A stretch of DNA of 50,627 nt from an uncultured Prochlorococcus sp. (GTDB lineage: Bacteria; Cyanobacteriota; Cyanobacteriia; PCC-6307; Cyanobiaceae). Shown here one piece after another: positions 28,101 through 36,813 of the stretch. The DNA lies in NCBI GenBank assembly GCA_902520485.1, contig CABYNZ010000007.1, positions 1 to 50,627 of the forward strand, written 5' to 3'. Each line of letters opens with the position of its first letter. The first letter of the stretch is position 1. Below the pieces are notes generated by a model. That model was not told the origin of the DNA. It did no database searches and was given only the letters and a program-made list of their open reading frames with translations. Position numbers and translations under genes: made by a program.

Positions 28101-28673
28101 TTCAACGTTAACAATTCTATCCTCAATAGAGCCGTGATCTTGTATTTCTAGATAAAAATCATCTGCAAATAATTTTTTATACCAAAGAGCTATATCCTCT
28201 GCAATATCTAATCTACCTTTTAAGATAGCCTGAGGTATCTCTCCACCAAGACAAGCTGTAGAAACTATTAGACCATCGCTATATTTACTTAAAAAAGATT
28301 TATCAATACATGGCCTAGAAAAAATGCCTCGACCTCTCATCCCATTTAGGTGGCTAATTGTTGTTAACTTCACTAAATTCTTATAACCAGTGTAATTTTT
28401 TGCTAAAACTACCAAATGATATCTTTTTTCTTTTTTAGGTTGAGGATCATCAATAGAACCATTAATAACGTACATTTCATTACCAATAATTGGTTTTATA
28501 CCTTTCTCCTTACACTTCTTGACCAAATCAAGAACACCATACATAACTCCATGATCAGTAAGAGCTATAGATTCCATTCCAAGATCAGAAGCTCTATCAA
28601 CAATTTTTGAAATTTGACTGGCTCCATCAAGTAAGCTGTAGTCACTATGATTATGAAGAGGAACGAAACCCAT
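25176..28673 (-). CDS. dnaE: DNA polymerase III alpha subunit, unsplit
   Basis: The replicative polymerase (1165 aa). The N-terminal PHP domain starts FVPLHNHSDYSLLDGASQ, catalytic aspartates are in MPDIDTDFCIDRR (near residue 405), then FNKMTSKAVLKDVARVL, a helix-hairpin-helix region, and the C-terminal OB domain (TKVSLVGMIPDLKQITTRKG). Many cyanobacteria carry dnaE as two genes joined by a split intein; here one continuous frame covers both halves, with no intein motifs seen. I prefer the ATG at 28673 over a TTG two codons upstream. Confidence 0.97.
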   Translation of the reverse strand: MGFVPLHNHSDYSLLDGASQISKIVDRASDLGMESIALTDHGVMYGVLDLVKKCKEKGIKPIIGNEMYVINGSIDDPQPKKEKRYHLVVLAKNYTGYKNLVKLTTISHLNGMRGRGIFSRPCIDKSFLSKYSDGLIVSTACLGGEIPQAILKGRLDIAEDIALWYKKLFADDFYLEIQDHGSIEDRIVNVELIKIGKKHQIKVIATNDAHYLSNMDVEAHDALLCVLTGKLISDEKRLRYTGTEYIKSENEMLELFKDHIDDESINEAVNNTLEISQKVEVFDLFGNYRMPKFPLNEDTDSFSFLTQLSNKGLLKRLKKNDLTEVDENYRRRLSSELKIIKDMGFPDYFLVVWDYIKFARDNSIPVGPGRGSAAGSLVAYALQITNIDPVEHGLLFERFLNPARKSMPDIDTDFCIDRRNEVIDYVTNRYGEDKVAQIITFNKMTSKAVLKDVARVLDIPYGEADKLAKLIPVVRGKPYKLNEMIDKNSPSQEFREKYINDNRIKKWVDLALRIEGTNKTYGVHAAGVVIASEPLDELVPLQRNNEGQIITQYSMDDIESLGLLKMDFLGLKNLTMIEKTVSLINQSTGKIINIDELPQNDGKTFDLIGRGDLEGIFQLESSGMKQVVKDFKPNSLEDISSILALYRPGPLDAGLIPKFINRKNGYEKVDFPHPFIKSILTETYGIMVYQEQIMKIAQDLAGYSLGDADLLRRAMGKKKVSEMVKHRNIFVDGSMKKGVNEKLANDLFDQMVLFAEYCFNKSHSTAYGAVTYQTAFLKAHFPVAYMAALLSVNSGSSDKMQRYISNCYSMGIEVISPSINFSGVDFTIKNNQILFGLSAIKNLGDSAIRNIIENRNSFGIFKSLSDLCDRLPSNVLNKRSLESLIHCGALDEFSNDNNRAQLLSDLEHVIEWASSRNRDRLSGQGNLFESKEEFSNVAFSDSQLAKVDDYSLIEKLKLEKQLLGFYLSDHPLKHLTKPAKLISPISISQLEEIKDRTKVSLVGMIPDLKQITTRKGDRMAIVQLEDLSGSCEAIVFPKTYVRLSEFLLTDTRLLLWGTIDKKSDKTQLIIDDCREIDNLKLLIINLESSQASDIRVQNTLRDCLIKFKPDKGRCGIKIPVLAAVRNKNRVTYVKFGEQFCIGDIQGVCKLLEDKSFQVNLKSLVS

Positions 28674-28757
28674 ATTCAAATAATTTATATATACAAGATA
28701 GAGAAAATTTCTAAAAGATCTACACTATGTGATTACAAATTAATGATTAATACAAAT

Positions 28758-30206
28758 TTAAAATAAAGGTCTATTCTTAATTACTTGAGCATCAATCTCA
28801 AAAATATTTGCAGCATTCAATATTCTCTCTTCATCTAATACATTGCCTATTAATTGCATTCCTATAGGTAAACCATTAGCGTCAAAACCACAAGGAATAC
28901 TAATTGCGGGGAGTCCGGCTAAATTAACAGGAACAGTTAGTAGATCAGACAAATACATTGAAAGTGGATCATTTACGAAATCACCTTTCAAAAAAGCGGT
29001 AGTTGGACAAGTGGGGGTTAATAAAATATCCACTTTCTTAAAAGCATTATCAAAATCTTTTCTAATTAATGTCCTAACTTTTTGTGCCTTTTTGTAATAG
29101 GCATCACTGTATCCCGCTGACAACGCATAAGTTCCAATCAAAATTCTTCTTTGAACTTCATCTCCAAATCCTTCAGCTCTACTTTTTGAAGTCATATCAA
29201 TAAGATTTAAACCTTCATTCGATCTGTAGCCATATTTGACTCCATCATATCTAGCTAAATTTGCGGAGGCTTCAGATGGTGCAATGACATAATATGTGGC
29301 AATTCCGTCATTGAATCTAGGACATTCAACTTCTATAATTTCAGCTCCTAATGTTTTGAATCTCTTAACTCCAGAAAGAACAGATTCCTTAACTTCTGGA
29401 TTAAGGCCTTGGTGTTCAAAACATTCTTTAATAATTCCAATTTTTATTCCCTTTATAGATTTATTTAAATTACTAAGATAATTTGGCACTGGTTTGTCAA
29501 GACATGTTGAGTCTAAAGGGTCTTTACCAGATATTGAATAAAGAATTTCAGCAGCATCTGAGACAGTATTTGTAATAGGGCCAATTTGATCAAGAGAGCT
29601 TGCAAATGCTACTAATCCCCATCTGCTAACTCTGCCATAGGTAGGTTTAAGCCCAACAACACCACAAAAAGAAGCTGGTTGTCTTATTGATCCTCCTGTA
29701 TCAGAACCTATAGCCGCCGCACAAAAACCAGCAGCGACTGAAGCAGCACTACCTCCAGAACTTCCTCCTGGAACTCTATTGATATCCCAGGGATTAGAAG
29801 TGACACCAAATACAGAAGTTTCCGTTGAACTACCCATTGCAAATTCATCTAAATTTGTTTTTCCTAAACAAATTCCTCCTGAAGACCATAACTTACTTGA
29901 AGCTGTAGATTCATAAGGTGCAACAAAGTTTTTGAGCATTTTACTTGCACAAGTGGTTGTAACACCTTTGGTGCAAATATTATCTTTAATTGCAATTGGT
30001 ATCCCCGCAAGTGGAGGAAGTTCTTCTTTTTTTTGAATTAATTTGTCTATATACTTAGATTGAGCGATAGCAGTATCTTTTGTAGTACAAATATATGAAT
30101 TGATTTCAGGGTCTTTATGATCAATTTTAGAAAAAAAATCATCAATTAATTCTTTAACAGAAGCATTATTGCTAATAATTTCCTTTCTTAAAGAATTAAA
30201 ATTCAT
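28758..30206 (-). CDS. gatA: glutamyl-tRNA(Gln) amidotransferase subunit A
   Basis: A 482-aa amidase-signature enzyme. The catalytic Ser-cisSer-Lys triad is in [13 protein letters not shown] (Lys), [17 protein letters not shown] and [16 protein letters not shown]. In GatCAB it releases ammonia from glutamine to convert Glu-tRNA(Gln) to Gln-tRNA(Gln), needed where there is no glutaminyl-tRNA synthetase. gatB and gatC are not in the window. It lies downstream of the DUF1816-like gene on the same strand. Confidence 0.97.
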   Translation of the reverse strand: MNFNSLRKEIISNNASVKELIDDFFSKIDHKDPEINSYICTTKDTAIAQSKYIDKLIQKKEELPPLAGIPIAIKDNICTKGVTTTCASKMLKNFVAPYESTASSKLWSSGGICLGKTNLDEFAMGSSTETSVFGVTSNPWDINRVPGGSSGGSAASVAAGFCAAAIGSDTGGSIRQPASFCGVVGLKPTYGRVSRWGLVAFASSLDQIGPITNTVSDAAEILYSISGKDPLDSTCLDKPVPNYLSNLNKSIKGIKIGIIKECFEHQGLNPEVKESVLSGVKRFKTLGAEIIEVECPRFNDGIATYYVIAPSEASANLARYDGVKYGYRSNEGLNLIDMTSKSRAEGFGDEVQRRILIGTYALSAGYSDAYYKKAQKVRTLIRKDFDNAFKKVDILLTPTCPTTAFLKGDFVNDPLSMYLSDLLTVPVNLAGLPAISIPCGFDANGLPIGMQLIGNVLDEERILNAANIFEIDAQVIKNRPLF

Positions 30207-30236
30207 TTTTTAATCTATTTCTTAAAATTAGAGTAA

Positions 30237-30452
30237 TCAAACAGTTAATGGTTCTTCTTTTTTGCAGCGAATCAGACTATGTTTAATATCTTTAAACCCT
30301 TCATCGGAAAGATCTTTAATAAAAGCAGACATATTTTCTTCTAAACTGCGCTTAGTAATAAATGGGCCGAACCAATAAGTACCATTTGGTTGAATTGTCT
30401 CAATTTTAGCCCACCAAGCTAATCCGAGTTTGTTTCCGAAGTTTCTAATCAA
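30237..30452 (-). CDS. DUF1816-like small protein, 71 aa
   Basis: A soluble 71-aa protein. The segments LGLAWWAKIETIQPNGTYWFGPF and SLEENMSAFIKDLSDEGFK fit the cyanobacterial DUF1816 family, which resembles the CpcD-like domain of phycobilisome linkers. The start is TTG at 30452, because the only nearby ATG runs into a stop. A promoter and a hairpin lie directly upstream (30460-30517). gatA follows 30 bases downstream. Function unknown; in a phycobilisome-poor organism a linker role is doubtful. Confidence 0.78.
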   Translation of the reverse strand: MIRNFGNKLGLAWWAKIETIQPNGTYWFGPFITKRSLEENMSAFIKDLSDEGFKDIKHSLIRCKKEEPLTV

Positions 30453-30459
30453 TTTTATA

Positions 30460-30517
30460 GGTCTGCTAGACCATCAATTCTTGTTAAATTCTATACAATT
30501 TTGTAGTGAAAATTCAA
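30460..30517 (-). promoter_or_regulatory. promoter and hairpin before the DUF1816-like gene
   Basis: Reading minus strand, TTGAAT (30517-30512), 16 bases, then TATAGA (30495-30490) make a plausible sigma-70 promoter. The predicted short leader holds a perfect hairpin GGTCT-AGC-AGACC (30472-30460) that ends 7 bases before the TTG start and could affect initiation. Assignment rests on motif matching only. Confidence 0.45.
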
Positions 30518-30598
30518 TAAATTTTTATTAATCATAAAAATATATTGAAACAACAACATTTTAGAGGTCTTTAATACAAATGAAAATAAATATATAAA

Positions 30599-31606
30599 TT
30601 ATTTACTTGTCAAATGAAATAGTGATATGGCAGCCGCCACAGAGGCATTTAAACTTGAAGTCTTACCTTTTAGAGGGATGCTTAATAGAAAATCGCAATT
30701 TTTTTTAGTAAGCAAAGAAATACCTTTATCTTCTGAACCGACTATAACTACCAAGGGTGTTTTTTCTTGAAAAGTTGAAATTGATAATTGACTATCTCCA
30801 GATAAACCAATAACAAGAAAGCCATTTTTCTTAAGCTCATCAAGTGCTCTATTTAAGTTAACAACTCTACTTACTTGCAAGTGTTCTAAAGCTCCTGCAG
30901 CTACCTTAGCAACTGTTCCCGTCAATCCAGCAGATCTTCTCTGAGGAATAATGATGCCCTTGCAATCAAAGGCCTCCGCTGATCTTATAATCGCACCAAC
31001 ATTATGTGGATCAGTTATACCATCCAATGCGAGTATTATAGGGTTTGTGCAGTTGTGTTTAGAAAAATCGATTAATCGTTCTAGAGATAGTGTTTCAGAG
31101 CATGCTAACTGCAATGCAACACCTTGATGTGAAGCACCATATGTCAATTGCGAAAGCCTGTTCCAAGAAACTTCTTCAATGAGGACTCCTTTAGATTTAA
31201 GGTTCTTTAGCAAAATATAGAATTTGTCTGAAGAAAAGATTTCCGAAGTACACCAAATCCTATTAATGGCCCTTTCACTTCTAAGAGCCTCATAAACTGA
31301 ATGTTTACCCCATATCCAATCATCAAAATTTCTCTTATTTTTAAACTCTTGATGAATATCAGGATTTTTATTAGAAAATTCTGTATGAGAGTTAAATATT
31401 GGCTTTCTCCATTTTAAAGATGGAAAAGTCTTATTTTTATCATTTTTATTTAAATTATCTAAATTATTATTTTTCCCAGAATTGTTTAAAAATCTTTCAT
31501 TTTTTTTTGAACTATTTTTATTTTTTTGGTGATAACCAGAATCAGAATTTTTTTTGTACTCTTTATTATTTTTTCCGGAAAATTTATTTTTAGAGAAGTT
31601 TTTCAT
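30599..31606 (-). CDS. TrmH/SpoU family rRNA 2'-O-methyltransferase (RlmB-type)
   Basis: 335 aa in two parts. Residues 1 to about 95 are an Asn/Lys/Ser-rich, apparently disordered extension. From WIWGKHSVYEALRS begins the substrate-binding domain, then the SPOUT domain with LALDGITDPHNVGAIIRSAEAF, VVIVGSEDKGIS and IPLKGKTSSLNASVAAAISLF (motifs 1-3). RlmB methylates G2251 in 23S rRNA; the exact target here is by family. It starts 4 bases after the mini-RNase III stop, which is also an rRNA maturation gene. Confidence 0.9.
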   Translation of the reverse strand: MKNFSKNKFSGKNNKEYKKNSDSGYHQKNKNSSKKNERFLNNSGKNNNLDNLNKNDKNKTFPSLKWRKPIFNSHTEFSNKNPDIHQEFKNKRNFDDWIWGKHSVYEALRSERAINRIWCTSEIFSSDKFYILLKNLKSKGVLIEEVSWNRLSQLTYGASHQGVALQLACSETLSLERLIDFSKHNCTNPIILALDGITDPHNVGAIIRSAEAFDCKGIIIPQRRSAGLTGTVAKVAAGALEHLQVSRVVNLNRALDELKKNGFLVIGLSGDSQLSISTFQEKTPLVVIVGSEDKGISLLTKKNCDFLLSIPLKGKTSSLNASVAAAISLFHLTSK

Positions 31607-31610
31607 AGGT

Positions 31611-32009
31611 TCAATTCATTTTTAATTCTAAATATTCAAAAAGTGTTGATAATCTTTGAGGATCTTTTAAAAATAGCCAGCCAATTAGAGTTTCAAAACC
31701 AGTCGCTCTGGAGTATATGGTTGGATCAGTTGATTTGGGATATCTCTTTGTTTTATTTCTAGCACGCCTAATTAGATCTATTTCATTTGAATTTAATAAA
31801 TGTTCTATTTGACTTAAAGATTTTGACTGAGATTTTGCTTTTACTTCATTTACAACAGATAAATGGAGATCTTTAGATTTTAAAGGAAAATGAACATATC
31901 TTAGTCTTTGGTGAAGCTCCCATACCGAATCTCCAAGCCAAGCAAGTTGAATAACACCTATATCATCGGGAGATCCATATGGAACCAAGTTTTGAATCCA
32001 ATAATTCAA
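31611..32009 (-). CDS. mrnC: mini-ribonuclease III
   Basis: A 132-aa RNase III catalytic domain with no dsRNA-binding domain: LAWLGDSVWELHQRLRYV is the signature helix with the catalytic acid, and ATGFETLIGWLFLKDPQRL carries the second acidic site. In Bacillus, Mini-III matures 23S rRNA ends; the same role is likely here next to the RlmB-type gene. Its TTG start overlaps the STAS gene stop (TTGA), so it depends on translation of the upstream gene. Confidence 0.9.
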   Translation of the reverse strand: MNYWIQNLVPYGSPDDIGVIQLAWLGDSVWELHQRLRYVHFPLKSKDLHLSVVNEVKAKSQSKSLSQIEHLLNSNEIDLIRRARNKTKRYPKSTDPTIYSRATGFETLIGWLFLKDPQRLSTLFEYLELKMN

Positions 32010-32383
32010 TTTCTTAAATAATTTAATGAATCTTCAAGACTTGACTTCAAGTTAAGAAAATCCCCTAAGCGAACAAGTTTAATTGTTTGGGCCACTCTAG
32101 AATTGCCAACAACTGAGAAGCCAAGTTTCAACTTTTTGCATTCTTTAGCGGTCTGAACAAGAGCTCCAAGGCCGGAAGAATCTAAAAAATCTATTTTTGT
32201 AAGATCAATAACGAATGGAAGTTCATTTTTTATGTTATTTGAAACAAAGGTCTTAAATTGTTTTTCTGAGAATGCATCAAGTTGTCCTTTAAAAGTAAAA
32301 ACAATAACATTTGTTTTAAACTCAAGGTTTCCTCTTAATGAAACCGTTAACTTCTGGAAATCTTCTATGATGTATACCTCCAA
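32006..32383 (-). CDS. STAS-domain anti-sigma factor antagonist
   Basis: About 120 aa. The phosphoacceptor loop is VIDLTKIDFLDSSGLGALVQTAKEC, with Ser in DSSGLG as in SpoIIAA/RsbV. Such proteins are phosphorylated by RsbW-like kinases, one of which is encoded at 7604-8038. The start is unusual: a perfect Shine-Dalgarno GGAGG (32381-32377) overlaps the only usual start codon (TTG, 32383), while in-frame ATC and ATA codons sit 5 and 8 bases downstream of it. The true start may therefore be a non-standard codon near 32371-32366. It overlaps mini-RNase III. Confidence 0.85.
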   Translation of the reverse strand: MEVYIIEDFQKLTVSLRGNLEFKTNVIVFTFKGQLDAFSEKQFKTFVSNNIKNELPFVIDLTKIDFLDSSGLGALVQTAKECKKLKLGFSVVGNSRVAQTIKLVRLGDFLNLKSSLEDSLNYLRN

Positions 32384-32431
32384 AAAATTAATATATTAAA
32401 TGTAATTATCAAATCAAAAGAAACCAATATG

Positions 32432-33574
32432 TCAACATCTTTCTAACATTAGAGAAACAAATTTCTTAAATAAATAATCCGAATCATGAGGGCCTGGACC
32501 TGCTTCTGGATGATATTGAACACTAAATATTGGTTTATTATTAACTTCTAGGCCAGCGACAGTATTATCGTTAAGATTGTAGTGAGTTATTCTAACTATG
32601 TCCTTTGAGAGAGAATCAGGATCTATAGCAAAACCATGATTCTGACTAGTTATCTCAATTTTATTATTTTCACCACAAGGATGATTTAAACCACGATGTC
32701 CAAAAGGTAATTTATAAGTTGAACCTCCTAATGCTAATCCAAATATTTGGTGGCCCAGGCAAATACCAAACATAGGTATTTCACCATATTCAATAAGTGA
32801 TTTTGCTAAGTCTATACCTTCAGAAACAGAAGAAGGATCGCCAGGACCATTTGAGAAAAAAATACCATGTGGCTTGATAGATAGAATTTCTTTTAAAGAA
32901 GATCGAGAAGGCAAGACCAAAACTTCACAACCATGGGATACAAGTCTATTTAGAATTGAATTTTTAATTCCAAAATCAATTGCTACTATTTTTAATTTTT
33001 TAAACGATTTATCGTATCTTTTTCTTAAATCAAAAATTGTTTGTGTATGACTTTGCCATAAATATTGATGCTTTGTTGAAACTACTTTTGATAAATTCAA
33101 ACCCTCCATCTTTGGCGTATCATGAATTATCTTTAAACAACTTTCCACAGTTTTATCTTCAGAGGTAATAACTCCATTCATAGATCCATTAGATCTTAAA
33201 ATTTTAACGAGAGCTCTTGTATCAATTCCATGAAGGCCGATTATGTTTTTTTCAACTAACCATTGATTGAAATTTTTTTTAGATCTCCAGTTGCTTTTAT
33301 TAGAAGAAAAATTTCTAACAATTATCCCTTTAACATTAATATTAGATTCTGAATCTTCAAAATTAATACCAGTATTTCCAATCTCTGGATAAGTAAATGT
33401 TAATATCTGTCCGTAGTAACTTGGATCAGTAATAACTTCTTGATACCCCGTCATTCCCGTATTAAAGACTATTTCACCAATAGCTGTACCAGAAGCACCA
33501 AAATAAAATCCAGGGAACACAAATCCATTACTTAAAACTAATTTCGCGTTTTTCTTATATGGATTAATCATCAA
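32432..33574 (-). CDS. carA: carbamoyl-phosphate synthase small subunit
   Basis: The 380-aa glutamine amidotransferase subunit that supplies ammonia to CarB for pyrimidine and arginine synthesis. The N-terminal domain starts AKLVLSNGFVFPGFYFGASG, and the class I glutaminase has GPGDPSS, the nucleophile Cys in FGICLGHQIFGLALGG, and the His/Glu pair in VQYHPEAGPGPHD. carB is not nearby. It follows trpD by 10 bases in the same run. Confidence 0.97.
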   Translation of the reverse strand: MMINPYKKNAKLVLSNGFVFPGFYFGASGTAIGEIVFNTGMTGYQEVITDPSYYGQILTFTYPEIGNTGINFEDSESNINVKGIIVRNFSSNKSNWRSKKNFNQWLVEKNIIGLHGIDTRALVKILRSNGSMNGVITSEDKTVESCLKIIHDTPKMEGLNLSKVVSTKHQYLWQSHTQTIFDLRKRYDKSFKKLKIVAIDFGIKNSILNRLVSHGCEVLVLPSRSSLKEILSIKPHGIFFSNGPGDPSSVSEGIDLAKSLIEYGEIPMFGICLGHQIFGLALGGSTYKLPFGHRGLNHPCGENNKIEITSQNHGFAIDPDSLSKDIVRITHYNLNDNTVAGLEVNNKPIFSVQYHPEAGPGPHDSDYLFKKFVSLMLERC

Positions 33575-33584
33575 TTTAAATTAA

Positions 33585-34619
33585 TTAATTTGTGGATAAA
33601 TAATTTTTTAAAAGTAAAAACTTTTTCCAAGGATCTCCTTTATTAATCGAAAATAAAGCTTTGTTAAATCCTTCATATAAATCATCTTCAATTTCTGCTA
33701 CCCAAAGCACTAAAGCAGCATTCAAGGCAACGACATCTATATGAGATTTTTGTCCAGAACCATTTAAAACAGACTTTAATATTTCATCGTTAGAATCATG
33801 ATCAGAAACCACAAGTTTTTTGTTGGATATATTTTCATGGTTAAAATCTGAAATATTAATTTCTGAAAACCTTAGTTGTCCATTTTCAACAAAAACTAAT
33901 TTATTAGTTCCTTGAAGTGAAGCTTCATCAAGACCTCCACAACCATGAACTACTATTGCTCTATTCATACCCATTTTTAAAAGCGCGCTTCCCATAGGTT
34001 TTAAAAGATCCTCAGAAGCAACACCCAAAACTTGTGCATTGGGTCTTAAAGGATTTACCAATGGTCCAAGTTGATTAAATACTGTCCTGATTCCAAGGGT
34101 CTTTCTTAATGGAGCAAGTTTTATTAAAGATTTATGCCAAACAGGTGCGAACAAAAAAGTTATCCCAATTTCACTTACGGCTGTGATTACTTTTTCTAAT
34201 GAACAATTTAAATTCAAACCAAGATTCAGCAAAACATCAGCAGAGCCAACTTTCCCACTAGCACTTTTATTTCCATGTTTTGCAATTTTTACTCCACAAG
34301 ATGAAGCTACAAATGCTACTGCAGTTGAAATATTAAATGTATTAGCTCCATCACCTCCTGTTCCACAAGTATCTACCAAATACAAATTAGGTCTTTCTAC
34401 CGGCAATTCGCAAACATTTAAGAGTTCCTCAGCCATAGAACTTAATTCTACACCGGTAGAGCTCTTAGCTCTTAGAGCACTCAAAAAAGCTCCAGTTTCA
34501 ACATCTGAAATTTTATCATGAAGCCATCTTTGCATTAAGGACCTAGAAGTTGAATCATCAAGGTTCTTTCCCTCTAACAAATTATTAAGAATTTCAGCGT
34601 TTGATAGATTAGAAAACAT
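33585..34619 (-). CDS. trpD: anthranilate phosphoribosyltransferase
   Basis: 344 aa; second step of tryptophan synthesis, joining anthranilate and PRPP. The PRPP loop is [17 protein letters not shown], followed by [17 protein letters not shown] and [16 protein letters not shown]. The gene starts a minus-strand run trpD, carA, STAS, mrnC, rlmB-type. The grouping of trpD with carA does not reflect one pathway. Confidence 0.97.
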   Translation of the reverse strand: MFSNLSNAEILNNLLEGKNLDDSTSRSLMQRWLHDKISDVETGAFLSALRAKSSTGVELSSMAEELLNVCELPVERPNLYLVDTCGTGGDGANTFNISTAVAFVASSCGVKIAKHGNKSASGKVGSADVLLNLGLNLNCSLEKVITAVSEIGITFLFAPVWHKSLIKLAPLRKTLGIRTVFNQLGPLVNPLRPNAQVLGVASEDLLKPMGSALLKMGMNRAIVVHGCGGLDEASLQGTNKLVFVENGQLRFSEINISDFNHENISNKKLVVSDHDSNDEILKSVLNGSGQKSHIDVVALNAALVLWVAEIEDDLYEGFNKALFSINKGDPWKKFLLLKNYLSTN

Positions 34620-34652
34620 TTATTTATTGAAGAATAATTATGAAGATAAAAT

Positions 34653-34949
34653 TCAATTTGAGGTATCAAAACCTGAGCCAACTAAATCTTTATTTGTATT
34701 TGAAGGCCTGAAGCTTTTTGACCAAATATTTTTTGTTTTAGAAAAAAGTTCATTTTTAGTTATTTTCCAAAATTTTAAAATTTTTTCAATATCATTTTTA
34801 ATTTCAATTTCTCCAGGGAAATTGGTATAACGGTTTATTAATCTAGCTAAATTTATATAGTCAAGATTTTCAGGTGTTTTTTTAGTGATAAGGGAATCTA
34901 TAATGTCTTTGTCGGTTTCATGTAATGGATGAGTTTGCTCGTTACCCAT
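34653..34949 (-). CDS. DUF3288-like cyanobacterial protein
   Basis: About 98 aa, soluble. It contains THPLHETDKDIIDSLI, LARLINRYTNFPGEIEIKND and LKFWKITKNELFSKTKNIW, which fit my memory of the DUF3288 family. I prefer the ATG at 34949 (MGNEQTHPL) over the ATG six codons upstream because the family usually begins just before the HPL motif. It lies 33 bases upstream of trpD. Function unknown. Confidence 0.78.
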   Translation of the reverse strand: MGNEQTHPLHETDKDIIDSLITKKTPENLDYINLARLINRYTNFPGEIEIKNDIEKILKFWKITKNELFSKTKNIWSKSFRPSNTNKDLVGSGFDTSN

Positions 34950-35029
34950 AAAAAAATACTGAATCATTTATAAAATTAGCTCACAAATTCAAAAATGAAA
35001 CATTATCTTAATCATATCGGCAAAACAAA

Positions 35030-36775
35030 ATGAAAAATTTAAAGATAAAAGTTATATCTAAATACCTGAGACCTTACAAAAAAGAATTCTTATATGGAGC
35101 TTTAGCTCTTTTAATAGTCAATATATTAAGTGTTGTAATACCTCTAGAAGTAAAAAATATTATTGACCAGTTACAAGAAGGATTTTCTTCTGATTTTGTT
35201 ATTTCTAAATCTCTATGGTTAATATTTTTAGCAACTTGTATGGGTTTAATAAGATTATTTTCAAGACAAATTGTCTTCGGAATAGGTAGAAAAGTAGAGG
35301 TAAATCTTCGCCAAAAACTTTTTGACCATTTACTTATACAAGATCCAGAATGGATTCAAAAAAAAGGGAGTGGAGACATTATTAGTAGAGCAACAAGCGA
35401 TGTTGAAAACATTAGAAGGCTATTGGGTTTTACTGTTTTAAGCTTGTGCAACATTGTCTTAGCTTATTCATTCACTATTCCTTCAATGTTTTCGATAAAT
35501 AAAACATTAACAATTTCAGCTTTAATGATTTTTCCATTAATCCTTGGAATTGTAAGTCTCTTCGGCGGCAGAATGGTTAGTCAAAGAAAAGCTCAACAAG
35601 AATCTTTATCAAAACTAAGTGATTTAATACAAGAAGATCTGTCTGGTATAAGCGCCATCAAAATTTATGCTCAAGAGAATGCTGAGAGAAAAGAATTTAA
35701 TATTCATAACAATGATTATAGAAATTCAGCGATAAAACTTGCAAGAACGGCGAGTACCCTATTCCCACTGTTGCAAGGTATTTCCTCAATTTCATTGTTA
35801 ATTTTATTGTCATTAGGAACTTATCAATTAGAGAGTGGATTTATTTCGATAGGTGGTTTAGTAGCTCTAATTCTTTACGTAGAAAGACTTGTATTCCCTA
35901 CAGCTCTTTTAGGTTTTACGTTAAATACTTTTCAACTTGGTCAAGTAAGTTTGGATCGGGTGGAAGAAATCTTTAATAAGATACCAAATATTGTAGATAG
36001 AGAAGAAACTAAATATTTAAAAAGGAAGGTTAAAGGATTCTTAGAAGCAAAAAATTTGACAATAAAGTATCCAGGATCAAAATTTAATTCATTAAATAGT
36101 CTCAATTTTAAAATTTATCCTGGAGAACTTATTGCAATAGTTGGCCCAGTAGGTTGTGGCAAGACAACACTAGCAAAGTCTTTAGGTAGAACTATTGAAA
36201 TTCCAGACAATCAATTATTTTTAGATGAAATTGATGTAAAAACATTAAAATTAAGCGATCTTAGAAAAAATATTTCTATCGTTCCTCAAGAAGCATTCTT
36301 ATTTACTTCTACAATCTCAGAAAACCTAAGTTTTGGAGAACCCAAAGCTTCTAAATATTTAGTTAAAGAAAGCGCTACAAAAGCCGGATTAATTGATGAT
36401 ATCAATAGCTTTCCACAAAGGTTTAAAACCATTGTTGGTGAAAGAGGTATTACATTAAGTGGTGGACAAAGGCAAAGAACTGCACTAGGAAGAGCATTAC
36501 TTGTTAATTCTCCTATTGTTGTTCTTGATGATGCTTTAGCAAGTGTTGATAATAAAACAGCAGCAAGAATAATAGATGAAATGAGCGATAGAAGTAATAA
36601 AACAATCATTATGATTAGTCACCAACTTTCTGTTGCAGCTACCTGCGATAGGGTTTTAGTAATGGATAAAGGAGAAATAGTACAAGAAGGGGTCCATAAA
36701 GATTTAGTAAAAGAGAATGGACTATATAAAAAACTTTGGGAGAGAGAATTAGCTACCAGAATTATCAAGAGCTAA
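35030..36775 (+). CDS. ABC transporter half-molecule, MdlB/YheH-like exporter
   Basis: 581 aa with an exporter-type six-helix membrane domain (about 15-310) fused to one ATPase. Walker A is GPVGCGKT (372-379), the signature LSGGQ (476-480), Walker B IVVLD (496-500) and the H-loop His531. The residue after Walker B, normally the catalytic Glu, is Asp501 (VLDDALASVD), as in one partner of some heterodimeric exporters such as YheH/MdlA types, so it might need a second half-transporter elsewhere. Substrate unknown: drugs, lipids or peptides are possible. Confidence 0.9.
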   Translation: MKNLKIKVISKYLRPYKKEFLYGALALLIVNILSVVIPLEVKNIIDQLQEGFSSDFVISKSLWLIFLATCMGLIRLFSRQIVFGIGRKVEVNLRQKLFDHLLIQDPEWIQKKGSGDIISRATSDVENIRRLLGFTVLSLCNIVLAYSFTIPSMFSINKTLTISALMIFPLILGIVSLFGGRMVSQRKAQQESLSKLSDLIQEDLSGISAIKIYAQENAERKEFNIHNNDYRNSAIKLARTASTLFPLLQGISSISLLILLSLGTYQLESGFISIGGLVALILYVERLVFPTALLGFTLNTFQLGQVSLDRVEEIFNKIPNIVDREETKYLKRKVKGFLEAKNLTIKYPGSKFNSLNSLNFKIYPGELIAIVGPVGCGKTTLAKSLGRTIEIPDNQLFLDEIDVKTLKLSDLRKNISIVPQEAFLFTSTISENLSFGEPKASKYLVKESATKAGLIDDINSFPQRFKTIVGERGITLSGGQRQRTALGRALLVNSPIVVLDDALASVDNKTAARIIDEMSDRSNKTIIMISHQLSVAATCDRVLVMDKGEIVQEGVHKDLVKENGLYKKLWERELATRIIKS

Positions 36776-36813
36776 AAGTTTATTTTTTTACTAATAATAT
36801 GTAGATTTAAATT

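Noticed and set aside
31399..31762. Plus-strand Phe/Tyr-rich frames
   Set aside because: Antisense of the Asn/Lys-rich extension of the RlmB-type gene and of mini-RNase III.
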